Below, one piece after another: positions 46,901 through 53,870 of a DNA stretch of 64,000 nt; position 1 is the first letter of the stretch, and each line of letters opens with the position of its first letter. The DNA comes from Toxonevra muliebris (taxonomy: Eukaryota > Arthropoda > Insecta > Diptera > Pallopteridae): the NCBI GenBank assembly GCA_963691655.1, contig OY829329.1, positions 13,344,708 through 13,408,707 on the forward strand, given 5' to 3'. The notes beneath the pieces are model-generated. The model was not told where the DNA came from. It did not search any database and saw nothing but the letters and a program-made list of their open reading frames with translations. Made by a program: the position numbers and the translations under genes.

Positions 46901-49878
46901 CCAAAATTTAGACCTGAAACCAGACCAAAATTTGGAACAGAAATCATACTATAATTTAGATCAGAAATCAGACCAAAATTTAGACCAAAATTTAGACCAG
47001 AAACCACACCAAAATTTTGAACAGAAATCAGACCATAATTTAGACCAGAAATCAGACCAAAGTTTAGACCAGAAACCAGACCAAAATTTGGAACAGAAAT
47101 CAGACCATAATTTAGACCAGAAATCAGACCAAATTTTAAACCAGAAACCAGACCAAAATTTAGACTAGAAACCAGACCAAAATTTGGAACAGAAATCGGA
47201 TAAAAATGTAGACTAGGCCAAAATTTAGAACAAAAACCGGACCAAAATTTTGAACAGAAATCAGACTATAATTTAGACCAGAAATCAGACCAAAGTTTAG
47301 ACCAGAAACCAGACCAAAATTTGGAACAGAAATCAGACCATAATTTAGACCAGAAATCAGACCAAATTTTAAACCAGAAACCAGACCAAAATTTAGACTA
47401 GAAACCAGACCAAAATTTGGAACAGAAATCGGATAAAAATGTAGACTAGGCCAAAATTTAGAACAAAAACCGGACCAAAATTTTGAACAGAAATCAGACC
47501 ATAATTTAGACCAGAAAACAGACCAAAATTCAAACCAGAAACCAGACCAAAATTTGGAACAGAAATCAGACTATAATTTAGACCAGAAATCAAACCAAAA
47601 TTTAGACCAGAAATCAGACCAAAATTTATACCAGAAACCAGACCAAAATTTGGAATAGAAATCAGACCATAATTTAGACCAGAAATCAGACCAAATTTTA
47701 AACCAGAAACCACACCAAAATTTTGAACAGAAATCAGACCAAAATTTGGAACAGAAATCAGACCATAATTTAGACCAGAAATCAGACCAAAATTTAGACC
47801 AGAAATCAGACCAAATTTTAAACCAGAAACCACACCAAAATTTTGAACAGAAATCAGACCAAAATTTGGAACAGAAATCAGACCATAATTTAGACCAGAA
47901 ATCAGACCAAAATTTAGACCAGAAATCAGACCAAAATTTGGAACAGAAATCAGACCATAATTTAGACCAGAAATCAGACCAAATTTTAAACCAGAAACCA
48001 GACCAAAATTTAGACCAGAAACCACACCAAAATTTTGAACAGAAATCAGACCAAAATTTAGACCAGAAACCACACCAAAATTTTGAACAGAAATCAGACC
48101 ATAATTTAGACCAGAAATCAGACCAAAATTTAGACCAGATCCAAATCCAGTTCAAAATTCACCCAAACGAATATGTTCCAAAATTCAGACCAAAACTCGG
48201 AACAAAAATCATTCCAATATTCAAACCAAAAACTCATACAATACCAGGCGACATTTTCTGAGAGCCCGAAAATACCGTTAGATTAAAAGTAGAGGAAAAA
48301 GTATATTCAGAAATTTAGATTAAAAATGGACTAAAATTCAGATCAAAAATCGGATCAAAACTATGCCAAGCTCTAGTCGGAAAGGAGCTAAGGTACTTTC
48401 AGTAACTTTCTTCTTCTGAATCTGTAGGAATTATTCGGTATTATGAATCAGAACAGCTATTCCTTCTAAGTCACAGGTGAAAAGGCGAATCTGAATATAT
48501 CGTCGTGGATTGTGACCACTAGGAAACCGATAAATATAATTAAAGAAATTATTTCAATGTAATATATTAAATTCCCGAGTTATAAGTATGAAAAGCGGAA
48601 CTCACGCATATAAAATTTTAGGGCACAAGACATTTGATTGGTAGTCCTCAAAATAGTGAAAACACCCAAACCGATCACCGTTCCGAAAAAACCCAGTCAC
48701 GTGACTATTTTTGATCTATTTTTTTCTACTCTAGAAATGCTGAATTCCTGAGATCACCGCTAAAAATATTAACAATTAAAATATTAACTTCAGCACACTT
48801 ACAATTAATACGAACATCGAAATGTTTGCTCACAGTTGGCGGTACTCCATTCGATGCTATACACAAATATTGACCCATATCGGATCGATGAACATTTGTA
48901 AGGACGAGCTTCTCGCCTTCGATAGACTTCACAACTGCAAAGAAGAAGGAAAGAAAAAAAATCATATAAAAATACTAAATACTTGAAACGAAATGATTCT
49001 TTTCTTTGTAAAAATGTTAGCGATTTTTTATTTATTTTTAAATTAAATACGATAACATTTAAAAGAAAGTTGGACATAATTAATTAACTTCTCGACATTG
49101 CTATTTTTTTTTTCACTTTCTTAATTCTTTTTGGTTTGCTGGTACTAACCAAAGCAAGTAATTTCATTTGCTGTTACTGCTGCTCCTACTGCATAAAACA
49201 CAATCTCCTTGTTGTACTGATGAGGCATGATGCTTTAAACAACAGCCAATTTTGTGGCACACCAACACTCATGTTAGGTGCTTGCATCCTTTTCGGTTTT
49301 TGGTGTAGTGGATATTATAGTGGACGTAGTCCTTTACATATATGTATGTACACTTCATGGTATGCAACAGCAGCAGGAACAACAAATAATTTATTTTTAT
49401 TTATATCAACATTATCACCACAAAATACGCTCAAAGTACAGACAGATGGACAGAGAAATGAACAGACAGACAGGCAGGTGGACAGGCAGACAGACAACAG
49501 AAAGATAAACAAGCATACATACAGAACTTGGAAGTGTGATAAGAAGACAAGTAGCTGGAAATACTGCAAGCCACGTGTTCTTTTCTTTCATTTTTTGTTT
49601 TTACTCTTTTTTTGTATTCTTTTTAAAGATTTTCATTTTTTATTTATTTTTATTTTTTTCAAAAAAAATTATTTATACAAACCTTGTTTCTCTCTTGTCT
49701 CCGTACGTAGTATAATGTCTCTGCCTCCTTCACGTCTCCATTGTACTGTTGGCTCTGGTACTCCGGTCGCACTGCATGTCAGCATTATCGTCCCACCCTC
49801 ATTCCAGATACCCTCCTCTAGATTTTGTTCAGGGTGATTCAATATATCAGGCGGCACTACGACATCCAAGTAGCCAGA
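10685..49878 (-). CDS. DIP/lachesin/IgLON-type Ig-superfamily adhesion protein, 3' six coding exons (partial gene)
   Basis: This is a spliced gene whose 5' part is outside the window or unrecognised. The exons are 49878-49683, 48934-48803, 29313-29194, 29066-28890, 18770-18450 and 10908-10685. All five internal junctions are GT-AG and all are phase 1, giving one open frame of 389 residues plus TAA. The order is Ig2 (residues about 5-108; Cys35/Cys90, Trp47), Ig3 (110-208; Cys133/Cys191, Trp145), a Thr/Pro and Gly-rich stalk (209-315), and a hydrophobic C-terminus (364-378). The LDVVVPPDIL start, the YLCIASNGVPPTVSK block and the FPP Ig2/Ig3 boundary are hallmarks of insect DIP and lachesin-like proteins. 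In that family these are GPI-linked, three-Ig neuronal surface proteins that pair with Dpr proteins and act in cell recognition. Ig1 is missing here. I cannot tell which paralogue it is, so no symbol is given. Confidence 0.9.
11357..12285 (-). pseudogene. Mariner (DD34D) transposase, inactivated
   Basis: The N-terminal DNA-binding part is read at 12285-12010 (WYARFKSADFDVEDRERSG, SLGVDQSTISKRLKALG). A TAA then replaces the expected Trp after KQEN. The middle reads VTGDEKW with the first catalytic Asp, then VYYELLKPNETITGDRYR. A deletion/frameshift near 11665 removes about a dozen residues before VILQHDNARPHVA. The end reads HPPYSPDIAPSDYHLFRSM. There are 34 residues between the second and third Asp, which is the mariner DD34D spacing. 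The start of the gene is not identified; the element cannot encode an active enzyme. Confidence 0.92.
12785..13296. mobile_element. Inverted-repeat insert with a short open frame
   Basis: The left end (taatggtgcgaacccacgag at 12785) is imperfectly inverted at the right end (ctcgcgtgtccgcattata ending about 13296). Internal repeats of catttcaacgaaatg add further palindromes. A plus-strand frame of about 110 codons (to TAA at 13115) includes EVEFLCVFCANKNKYPFNC and may be a transposase exon fragment. I do not recognise it. Confidence 0.45.
14938..15262 (+). pseudogene. Non-LTR reverse transcriptase fragment (R1-clade-like)
   Basis: One frame reads FLDIEGAFDNTGFGSIS, a TGA, then ALELKGIDSQSITWMDAMLK, AVKGCLQGSALSPLLWSLVI and GYADDLVIIV. 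These are reverse transcriptase blocks, including the YADD catalytic motif and the GCxQGxxLSPLLW block. Only about 108 codons survive, and both sides are unrelated sequence. The nearby YLG-like motif in a frame at 14608 (VKSSKYLGP) may be another scrap of the same element. Confidence 0.88.
15400..16050. other. Intron sequence, nothing recognised
   Basis: AT-rich with scattered tatgtatg words and no coherent repeat or domain. A 62-codon plus frame at 15754-15945 has normal composition but no features I can name. Confidence 0.4.
16057..17495. mobile_element. Degenerate GGTCTGAATTTT repeat block 1 with hAT-like ends
   Basis: The interior is a drifting ~12-bp repeat (ttttggtctgaatttggtct and variants) in the plus orientation. 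The edges are cactagcggatccagag at 16057 and ctggatct-type sequence reversed at 17480-17495 (gatccagctctggtg), roughly inverted and similar to the ends of the blocks at 22992 and 25842. I could not find a clear target duplication. Confidence 0.5.
16610..16850. repeat. 45-bp tandem repeat, about five units
   Basis: Each unit runs gttgaatttgttctcatttt through gtatgaatctaag, 45 bp, and the copies are nearly identical. Being 15 codons without stops on the minus strand, it makes a repetitive frame (MRTNSTLDSYKIHTK units) that is not a gene. It is a local recent amplification inside the older degenerate repeat. Confidence 0.85.
18005..18235. repeat. (TATG)n and (GT)n microsatellites
   Basis: tatgtatgtatg at about 18015 and a 30-base GT-rich run at 18200-18232, just downstream of the stalk exon in the last intron. 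Confidence 0.8.
18450..18770 (-). CDS. Exon encoding the membrane-proximal stalk (Thr/Pro then Gly-rich)
   Basis: The acceptor is aatttgttgcag and the donor gtaagttac; length is 321 bp, phase 1 to phase 1. It begins ELRLPPKPTTTPTPYVHTTP, a linker that could carry O-glycans. A basic stretch (PKPRRKQ) and an acidic/polar segment follow, then a glycine run (about residues 271-280) and a low-complexity Gly/Asn/Ser tail. There is no domain fold; it reads as the flexible stalk between Ig3 and the anchor. The GC-rich Gly codons stand out from the AT-rich surroundings. Confidence 0.88.
19538..20610 (-). pseudogene. R1-clade non-LTR retrotransposon 3' fragment (RNase H and Cys/His knuckle)
   Basis: Read on the minus strand with frameshifts: GAGLEVGLYTDMSRLHSG (RNase H start), SVFQAELLAIREACKALTK-like, ASFTDSQAAIK, HRNIEGNERADELARRG (RNase H end), then LIHFLCYCPALARTRL (Cys/His zinc knuckle). 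The order matches the C-terminal half of the second ORF in R1-like elements. Stops and frameshifts show that it is dead. Confidence 0.85.
21463..21705 (+). mobile_element. tRNA-derived SINE, family A copy 1
   Basis: The head has an A-box-like tagtctagtggatagtg and a B-box-like gggttcgatttcc, spaced as in a tRNA. The body (tcataaacttcttatattca; ggcaaaaccatcgagctg; aattgcc) is shared with the minus-strand copies at about 55.0-55.28 and 56.39-56.55 kb. The anticodon arm does not fold well, so it is a SINE and not a tRNA gene. Confidence 0.72.
21706..21905 (+). mobile_element. tRNA-derived SINE-like unit with (AAT)n tail
   Basis: tgtttagtggcagagtgcca and gagttcgattctcagc act as A- and B-box-like motifs. 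It is followed by a pyrimidine-rich body and a tail of (aat)n at 21884-21899. It sits directly behind the family A copy, giving a dimer-like arrangement. Confidence 0.6.
22050..22800 (+). pseudogene. R1-clade non-LTR retrotransposon 3' fragment, second copy
   Basis: The plus strand reads VQELNERARVNELALMWVRG followed by HPGIE, a stop, then N-D-T-ADLLVKKNS, the end of RNase H. It continues with DDTCKLCLEELDTAAHLLCH, the CxxC...HxxxC knuckle typical of R1-like elements. There are multiple stops. It is in the opposite orientation to the copy at 19.5-20.6 kb and not a close duplicate of it. Confidence 0.83.
24070..24367. mobile_element. Hairpin MITE with CTGAGAGGAAAAG ends, copy 1
   Basis: It begins ctgagaagaaaagtgg and ends ccgcttttcctctcag. 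The interior is itself palindromic: agagcaaaagtgaaacg on one side, atttcacttttgctct on the other. It could fold almost end to end. Confidence 0.7.
24423..24689. mobile_element. Hairpin MITE with CTGAGAGGAAAAG ends, copy 2
   Basis: It starts ctgagaggaaaagtgg and ends ccgcttttcctctcag, in the same orientation as copy 1 and 55 bp from it. It is highly similar through aacttct, agagcaaaagt and the cttttgctcttatataaatt stretch. It is shorter by about 30 bp. Confidence 0.7.
25842..28369. mobile_element. hAT-like element filled with the degenerate GGTCTGAATTTT repeat (block 3)
   Basis: It starts CAGTGGCGGG (25842) and ends ATGCCACTG (28369). The flanking 8-mers gcagccgc (25834-25841) and gcagctgc (28370-28377) differ at one base, fitting a hAT target duplication. 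From 26140 to 28260 the interior is over 2 kb of drifting ttggtctgaattttggtttg repeats. No transposase frame is present. It lies in the intron between the Ig3 and stalk exons. Confidence 0.7.
28890..29066 (-). CDS. Exon encoding the second half of Ig domain 3
   Basis: The acceptor is ttcgctcgcag and the donor a perfect gtaagtaag; length is 177 bp, phase 1 to phase 1. It encodes an N-glycosylation sequon (Asn161-Ile-Ser), then HLKLTIRHLTKADFGTYTC with the second Ig3 cysteine (residue 191), then LGKRDEAKIRLQ, the last strand of the domain. Only a 127 bp intron separates it from the first half of the domain, a split position common in this family. Confidence 0.94.
29194..29313 (-). CDS. Exon encoding the first half of Ig domain 3
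   Basis: The acceptor is atttacttacag and the donor gtaaat; length is 120 bp, phase 1 to phase 1. It encodes FPPTIKAITQLLGAPLE, then VTLECIVEVYPKP with the first Ig3 cysteine (residue 133) and NAWRLNE with the core tryptophan (145). QLLGAP followed by LEC and a YPKP motif is the normal Ig3 signature of DIP/lachesin proteins. A 19.5 kb repeat-filled intron separates it from the preceding exon. Confidence 0.94.
29400..30030. other. Intron sequence, nothing recognised
   Basis: It is mostly AT-rich, but 29585-29690 is GC-richer and has an open minus-strand run (AAVVAASAISNAS). It is a possible old coding or transposon scrap without a nameable domain. Confidence 0.35.
30040..30726. mobile_element. 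TTAA-flanked MITE (piggyBac-like)
   Basis: TTAA at 30036-30039 precedes GGGGGGCATTCTACCCGA, and the inverse (tcgggtagaataccccc) precedes TTAA at 30727-30730. Terminal inverted repeats of about 23 bp enclose 687 bp with no long frame. Confidence 0.8.
30950..32345. repeat. 1.4 kb pyrimidine (CT) tract with irregular tandem structure
   Basis: The plus strand is almost entirely C and T, with homopolymer C runs near 31190 and 31285. Landmarks recur: cacactact-cttcattctc at 31084 and 31308, a variant at 31539 and 31645, and ctatccttccct at 31797 and 32048, so segments of about 105-250 bp were duplicated. Ser/Phe/Leu-rich frames here are artefacts. Confidence 0.88.
32346..33639. other. Intron sequence between the CT and GA tracts
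   Basis: Contains (CA)n near 33065, (AAC)n/(GTT)n runs at 33200-33230 and 33390-33490, and ordinary AT-rich DNA. A 73-codon minus frame at 33511-33290 includes ATHKRHQQQRQQQQ from the triplet repeat and a hydrophobic end. No splice context supports it. Confidence 0.45.
33640..34690. repeat. 1.0 kb purine (GA) tract
   Basis: The plus strand is nearly all A and G (gagagaaagagggagcgaag and similar). It is the complementary base composition of the tract 1.3 kb to the left. It contains a 262-codon minus-strand frame of low-complexity Ser/Leu/Phe, which I regard as non-coding. Confidence 0.88.
35106..35363. mobile_element. hAT-like MITE
   Basis: It starts CAGAGGTGCCCA and ends TGGGCATCCCTG, with 8-bp flanks atctaaaa (35098-35105) and atcgaaaa (35364-35371), one mismatch. 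The 258 bp are non-coding. Confidence 0.65.
36054..36955 (-). mobile_element. hAT-like CARGGCCGTA element, copy 1
   Basis: The ends are CAAGGCCGTATTTAGG and GGCTACGGCCCTG. The exact 8-bp duplication aaggagat occurs at 36046-36053 and 36956-36963. The 902 bp interior carries a G/C homopolymer near one end and the motif aacccattattgctcagagc in the middle, with no transposase. Strand is set so that + starts CAGGGCCGTAGCC; this copy is inverted and closely similar to the one at 41188. Confidence 0.85.
36964..39450. other. Intron sequence with microsatellites, no gene seen
   Basis: Has CATA/TATG runs at 37295-37320, 37455-37500 and 38070-38125. The rest is AT-rich unique-looking sequence. The short frames lack domains. 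Confidence 0.5.
39451..40020. repeat. Tandem repeat (about 140-175 bp units) with TGACGTCA sites
   Basis: Four units begin gctgtgg at 39451, 39597, 39737 and 39911, each continuing into atgggcatgacgtcacgctc or a variant and later aataccaggcgca. The palindrome TGACGTCA is perfect at 39621-39628 and 39935-39942 and mutated in the other two. The minus strand has a 168-codon frame produced by the array. Confidence 0.8.
40154..40473. mobile_element. Inverted-repeat MITE with CCATACACATTGACGAC ends
   Basis: The left end ccatacacattgacgacagc is inverted at the right (gccgtcgtcaatgtgtatgg). It is 320 bp and non-coding. The target duplication is obscured by the neighbouring insert. Confidence 0.65.
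40479..41003. mobile_element. ACGCTCGTATC inverted-repeat element with a 90-codon frame
   Basis: The ends are ACGCTCGTATC and GATACGAGCGT, flanked by TA. Internally, tatacagttttt recurs in both halves. A plus-strand frame ending TAA at 40866 encodes about 90 residues (FKFINRNAKRLREQWQF near the start; an acidic end NEDDLDDG) with balanced composition. It may be a transposase fragment. I do not recognise it, and there is no clear ATG at its start. Confidence 0.5.
41188..42085 (+). mobile_element. hAT-like CARGGCCGTA element, copy 2
   Basis: It starts CAGGGCCGTAGCCAGG and ends AATACGGCCTTG. The flanks gatgacag (41180-41187) and gatgccag (42086-42093) differ at one base. The 898 bp are closely similar to copy 1 in reverse, including ctctgagcaataatgggtta. 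Confidence 0.85.
42421..43840. other. Intron sequence, no gene seen
   Basis: AT-rich, with (CAA)n at 42975-43050 and A runs near 43260. Paired frames at 42746-43102 (plus) and 42811-43062 (minus) owe their length to the CAA repeat (Gln on one strand, Cys on the other). Confidence 0.45.
43840..48370. repeat. Degenerate AAATTCAGACC repeat block 4 (opposite orientation)
   Basis: Over 4.5 kb of agaccaaaattcagaccaaa variants, the reverse complement of the word in blocks 1-3. The flanks 43840-46370 and 48140-48370 are strongly diverged, while the centre (46370-48140) is homogeneous. I could not define transposon-like ends. Confidence 0.8.
46370..48140. repeat. Homogenised 24-bp minisatellite with higher-order repeats
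   Basis: The unit agaccaaaatttagaccaga plus aatc (24 bp) appears about 70 times. Higher-order copies are visible: a segment around 47061 recurs at 47294 (offset 233 bp), and one at 47701 recurs at 47821 (120 bp, five units). Because 24 is a multiple of three and the unit lacks stops in several frames, long frames up to 226 codons appear on both strands (GLNFGLIS repeats on minus). These are not genes. Confidence 0.88.
48803..48934 (-). CDS. Exon encoding the second half of Ig domain 2
   Basis: The acceptor is ttctttgcag after a pyrimidine tract, and the donor is gtaagtgtgc. The 132 bp run phase 1 to phase 1. The encoded segment carries SDMGQYLCIASNGVPPTVSK, which includes the second Ig2 cysteine (residue 90) in the usual DxGxYxC context, and ends in RIN. 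The next exon completes a Phe codon to give RINFPP, the standard start of Ig3. The intron to the previous exon is 748 bp. Confidence 0.95.
49683..49878 (-). CDS. Exon encoding the first half of Ig domain 2
   Basis: The acceptor reads tacaatttag and the exon opens in frame with SGYLDVVVPPDIL, the characteristic junction between Ig1 and Ig2 in DIP proteins. It holds the first Ig2 cysteine (LTCSATG, residue 35) and the core tryptophan (VQWRREGG, residue 47). It ends AAACAAG before gtttgt, leaving one base of a split valine codon. Length is 196 bp. The donor is weaker than the others (gtttgt rather than gtaagt), but the phase match to the next exon supports it. Confidence 0.92.
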
Positions 49879-50159
49879 CTAAATTGTATAAAGGTAAAAT
49901 TGAAAAAAAAAAAAAATAAATAAATTAACACATAAAAAGAAAAACATTGTTAGCTTTAGAGTGTGTGTGTGTGTGTGTTTTGTAGATACTCATACATATA
50001 TGTAGTTGGTAGGAGAGTAGAAAGAGAGAGAGTAGTTGAGGTAGAGCGTAATTGAGGTGAAGAGTAGTTGAGGTGCAGAGTAGTTGAGGTGGAGAGTAGC
50101 TGAGTTGAGAGCAATATGGAGAGCATAGATATGTATGTACGAGAGAGCATTCCATATCA

Positions 50160-50860
50160 AATTGGTCAGACAATTTTCGTTAAAAATTGGTATGCGAACA
50201 CAATTTTCGATGACTAAGAAACTAATTTCGGGATTTTGCACTTTTCGAAATTCGCTATTTCGCAACTTTTCTTAATTAAAACTTGGCGAAAATCGCTTTT
50301 CCTTATAAAATAAAGTCTCAGCAGTTATTGCATTTTAAATTGAGCAAAAGTGCAACTAAATTTTGTTTAAAATTGGTATACAAATTCAATTTCCAGTGGC
50401 TAAAAAACTTTCAATTTTTTTCCCCGAGGAAAGTTTCGCCATTTAAATCGATTCAAAGTTAAAGAAAAATTGTAAAGAAAAGTTTCAAGTATCATCAAAT
50501 AAAAAAACATCAAATTGAACAAAAAATGCAGACGATTTTTTTTTTTTTTTTTTGAATTTTGATATGCGAATAAAAATTTCAAGGTTATACCTACCGAGGT
50601 TAAATTTGCAACTTATGCCGATTAAAAATTAGAGAAAAAAGTAGCTAATTTTTATGAAAGCAAATCTCAGCAGCTTGATCCATTTAAAATGAATCAAAAC
50701 GTATAGCGAAATCTCATAGAAATTCACTATACAACTAAAATTTCCCAAAACTAGAAAACCAATTTCAGGATTTTGCATTTTGTGGTCAAATTTGCGACTT
50801 ATATCAATTGAATTGATTTCACAAAATAGATTTATTTGTACATTAACGACATTTCTAAAA
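50160..50860. repeat. Satellite-like tandem repeat, about four monomers of 165-185 bp
   Basis: A landmark (aaaattggtatgcgaacaca and variants) recurs at about 50183, 50369, 50552 and 50716. Each monomer also contains a gggattttgca or cgagg-type junction and a ctcagcagtt/cattt segment. A related pair lies at 57240-57620. Confidence 0.55.
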
Positions 50861-52600
50861 AGAATCATAATGACATACATCGGATACATCCGAAAAAAAT
50901 CGATTTATAAGTCGAAATCGGGGTATATGAAAAACACAGAAATGGCCTGAGGCTCGAAAAATAATAAAAGAAAAAATCGAGCTAACTTTTACAAACCCAG
51001 CGAGGCTTTTGCTATTGGATAGGTATATTAAAAAAAAAAAATATTCCGGTGCGGTTTGATTTCTGGTGTCGCACAATGTAATCTGCGTAAAAAAGTCTTG
51101 AATTATTCTCTCTACTCAGACCGGCGAAAGAAGAATGTTTTTACAGTTTTCATGTACAGATTATTCACTTCATATTGAAGAAGTACAATCGTAAGTCATT
51201 CACAGCTGGGATAAAATATCAACATTATTGGTTTAGTTGGAGTTATCTGAATTGTTGTGCTTATTCATACTGGAGTCTTAGAAAAGTATTTTAAGTTATC
51301 ATCTTCGTTTGGAAGAAATACTATTCTATTATTCTTTTAAATTTTTGTAGCATTTTTATTTAAAATTGAACAATTTTTATTTATTTCTAGGCAGCTGACT
51401 TTGTATGTAGATTGTTATAAAATCTGCGCAACATATATTTCTAGATGCTATATTAAATGATGCTGTATTAAAATAAACAAATAAAGCTGTACCAGGTGCA
51501 ACTCAATATAAAGAAAGAGCAACACATAATTTAAAACAAGAAGAAGAAGAAAAATAAAAGGAAATAATATTTTAGGGAAACTTAAAAAAGACTTGAACTT
51601 TTAAATAGTGGAAAATTTACAATCTATAAAAAAAAAAAAAATACACGTGAATAATAATGTTATAAATATATTAGCATAAAATTTTTAACAATTAAGTATT
51701 AAATAAACAATTAATGGGAAATATCGCTAAAAAAAATACTGAAAAAGAAAAAGTAAATATACATTATACATTAAAATAAATGAAATTAAAAAAAAAAGAA
51801 AAAATATATATAGTTAAGATTTTTTATTTTCTAATTTTATGAAAAAAAAAAAATAAATTTATATAAATAATTTTTACTATTTATCTCTACATTATTGTAA
51901 ATAATATTTATACTTCTACTGTAATTTTAAATAAATTATTAGTGTAATACAGTAAACATTTAAGAAAATAATAATAAAATGAAATGAAAAATAAAAATTA
52001 TAGAAAACACCAAATAAATGAAAGCGAGTGTGTAAAAATATTTCAAAAGTTTTTAATTGATTTATAATTAATTTTTGTTTTTGGCGGTGTGGGTAAGTAA
52101 AAAATATTTCAACCACCTTTAAGTTTAAATTCAAGACACGCCACTGTTTCACTATGTCAGATCTAATCAAATTTGCCACCATTTTGTGCAAATTCATTTA
52201 AGAAGTCTCTCTCCCTCTTTCTCTCTCTCTCTCATGCATATTGTGATTTTTTGAGTGTTCAAGAGAGCGGCGAAGAAGAGACTATCATATATTATTTGAA
52301 CAAATAAATTGTTATTGTTTCTTTCTTACTGTGCGCTCTCTTTACTTACTCTCCACATCTACATACACATGATAATACCCACTCCATTCATCTTTGAGAT
52401 TGTATTACGAGCTTTCAAGTCGTTGGATTTTGGGTTTGAGTCTTGGAAATTGGTGCTCTCACTTTTTGTTTGTTTTTTTACTTAATGCAATTCATCTAGC
52501 AAAAAACGATTTGATTTTGTTTCTTTTTTTTTCTTGAGAAATCTGACATATAGAAGAGATTAAGAGAAACCTAGTGTCCTCTGAGAGTAACAGAGAGTTA
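50861..52600. other. Very AT-rich intron sequence, no gene seen
   Basis: Mostly A/T homopolymer-rich DNA with (CT)n at 52205-52235. Frames around 51916-52197 (minus) are low-complexity hydrophobic translations of AT runs. Confidence 0.5.
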
Positions 52601-52607
52601 CTGTTGA

Positions 52608-52746
52608 TAGGCGGGGCTTATGTCTGCAATTCAGAAAGTTTTTTGAGCGTAAAATATTTTGAGCAAGAAACATAACGGTTTATTCTGAAAAAAACTTTCT
52701 GAGATCAATTTACGGCAAATTTTCTTGCCTATGAAAACTCGCCTTA
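52608..52746. mobile_element. Small inverted-repeat element (MITE), copy 2
   Basis: The ends are taggcggggcttatgtctgc and the reverse complement of taaggcgagttttcataggc. The right-hand end shares gcaagaaaatt with copy 1 at 7218. Inside is aaaaaactttctga, also shared with copy 1. Confidence 0.55.
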
Positions 52747-52792
52747 CATAAAATCAAATAATTGTTATGCATTCTGACAGTAAAATCAACAG

Positions 52793-52870
52793 AAGCCTAT
52801 AGCTCAGCGAGTAGCACACACATCTTTCATTCAGAAGATTGCGGGTTCGAATACCGGCAGTACATAGAGT
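52793..52870 (+). repeat. tRNA-like sequence (SINE head)
   Basis: cctatagctcagcgagtag is a good A-box, and tgcgggttcgaataccgg is a B-box with T-stem mismatches. The cloverleaf is imperfect, so I class it as a tRNA-derived repeat and not a gene. Confidence 0.55.
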
Positions 52871-53105
52871 AAATGAAACCTCAAATGGTTTCTTTATTAT
52901 TGAGAAATATGGTGAGAAAAATAACAAGGCTGTGGCTTTGAGAGAAACAAAAATGGTCTCCGCCTAGTGAGATGTGTGGGTTAAAATCTCATATAAATTG
53001 CGCTCTCTCTCTTTTTTGGATATTTTTTTTTGGTATATTTACCTCACATATAGAAGAAAATTGAACCGTTTAGTTTTAGGTTATTGAGTTTTTTTACATT
53101 GAACT

Positions 53106-53222
53106 CAGAAGAGGCCTATAGCTCAGGGGATAACATGACGAACTTGGAGTCTGGAGATTGAGGGTTCGAACCTCAGCAGAGTTGATTTACAATAATTTCA
53201 AAATAATAATAATAATAATAAT
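53106..53222 (+). mobile_element. tRNA-derived SINE-like unit with (AAT)n tail
   Basis: gcctatagctcaggggataa (A-box) and a clean T-arm tgagggttcgaacctca. It is followed within 40 bp by (aat)n at 53205-53222. It has the same head type as 52793-52870. Confidence 0.6.
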
Positions 53223-53261
53223 TTCGTTTTAATGAGCAATTGGTCAAACAATTTATAATTA

Positions 53262-53340
53262 TTACTATGGCTCTGGGCGTAGCACTGAGAACTCCGAATC
53301 AAGATGCCAAGGGTTCGAATCCCTGTGCTCTCTGACGCTT
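53262..53340 (+). repeat. tRNA-like sequence
   Basis: tggctctgggcgtagcac resembles an A-box arm and agggttcgaatccct forms a perfect T-arm. Acceptor-stem pairing is poor. Confidence 0.45.
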
Positions 53341-53424
53341 TAAAAAAAAATGTTTTTTTTTATATATATTTTATGAACCGTGTAATGCTAGCATCCGATA
53401 ATTTTTGATATTTCGATTAAATAG

Positions 53425-53870
53425 CTGTTAAATTGTGGTTTTGAGCATTGAAAAGTGTGTTTAAAATCATTTGCAAGCCTATTTTATGAGATAAGCTCCA
53501 TTCTAACTCATTTATTGCAGTATAAAGTACATTTTAATTTAATTTCAACTTGAGATCATTAAGAAAATGCTTTATTGCCTACTAAATTGTAGCTTTGAGC
53601 ATTGAAAAGTGTGTTTAAAAGCATAAATTAACTTTTAACTCGTTTATCCTAGTATAAAATACATTTTAATTTAATTTCAGCTCGGAATTATTAAGAAAAT
53701 GCTTTATTATCTACTAAATTGTGGTTTTGAGCATTGAAAAGTGTGTTTAAAAGCATTTAAAAGCCTAGCTTGAGATAAATTCAGCTCTGGCTCGTATATT
53801 CTAACATAAAATACATTTTAATATAATTTCAGCTTGAAATCATCTTAAAAATGTTTCATTTTCAACTAAG
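53425..53870. repeat. Three tandem copies of a 130-155 bp unit
   Basis: tgagcattgaaaagtgtgtt recurs at 53442, 53596 and 53728. Each unit ends in acattttaatttaatttca and, in two of them, aagaaaatgctttatt. Confidence 0.8.

Noticed and set aside
46370..48140. CRISPR-like array of short direct repeats
   Set aside because: Units are contiguous with no unique spacers, in a eukaryotic intron.
47393..48155. Overlapping minus-strand frames of 226 and 194 codons, and plus frames to 171
   Set aside because: They arise because the 24-bp minisatellite unit lacks stops in several frames; the peptides are pure 8-residue repeats.
49136..49837. 233-codon plus-strand frame
   Set aside because: It runs antisense over the Ig2 exon and a CAGA repeat, has mixed low-complexity content, and the minus strand is clearly the coding strand here.
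52793..53340. Functional tRNA genes
   Set aside because: A and B boxes are present but acceptor and anticodon stems pair poorly, and related sequences carry SINE tails.
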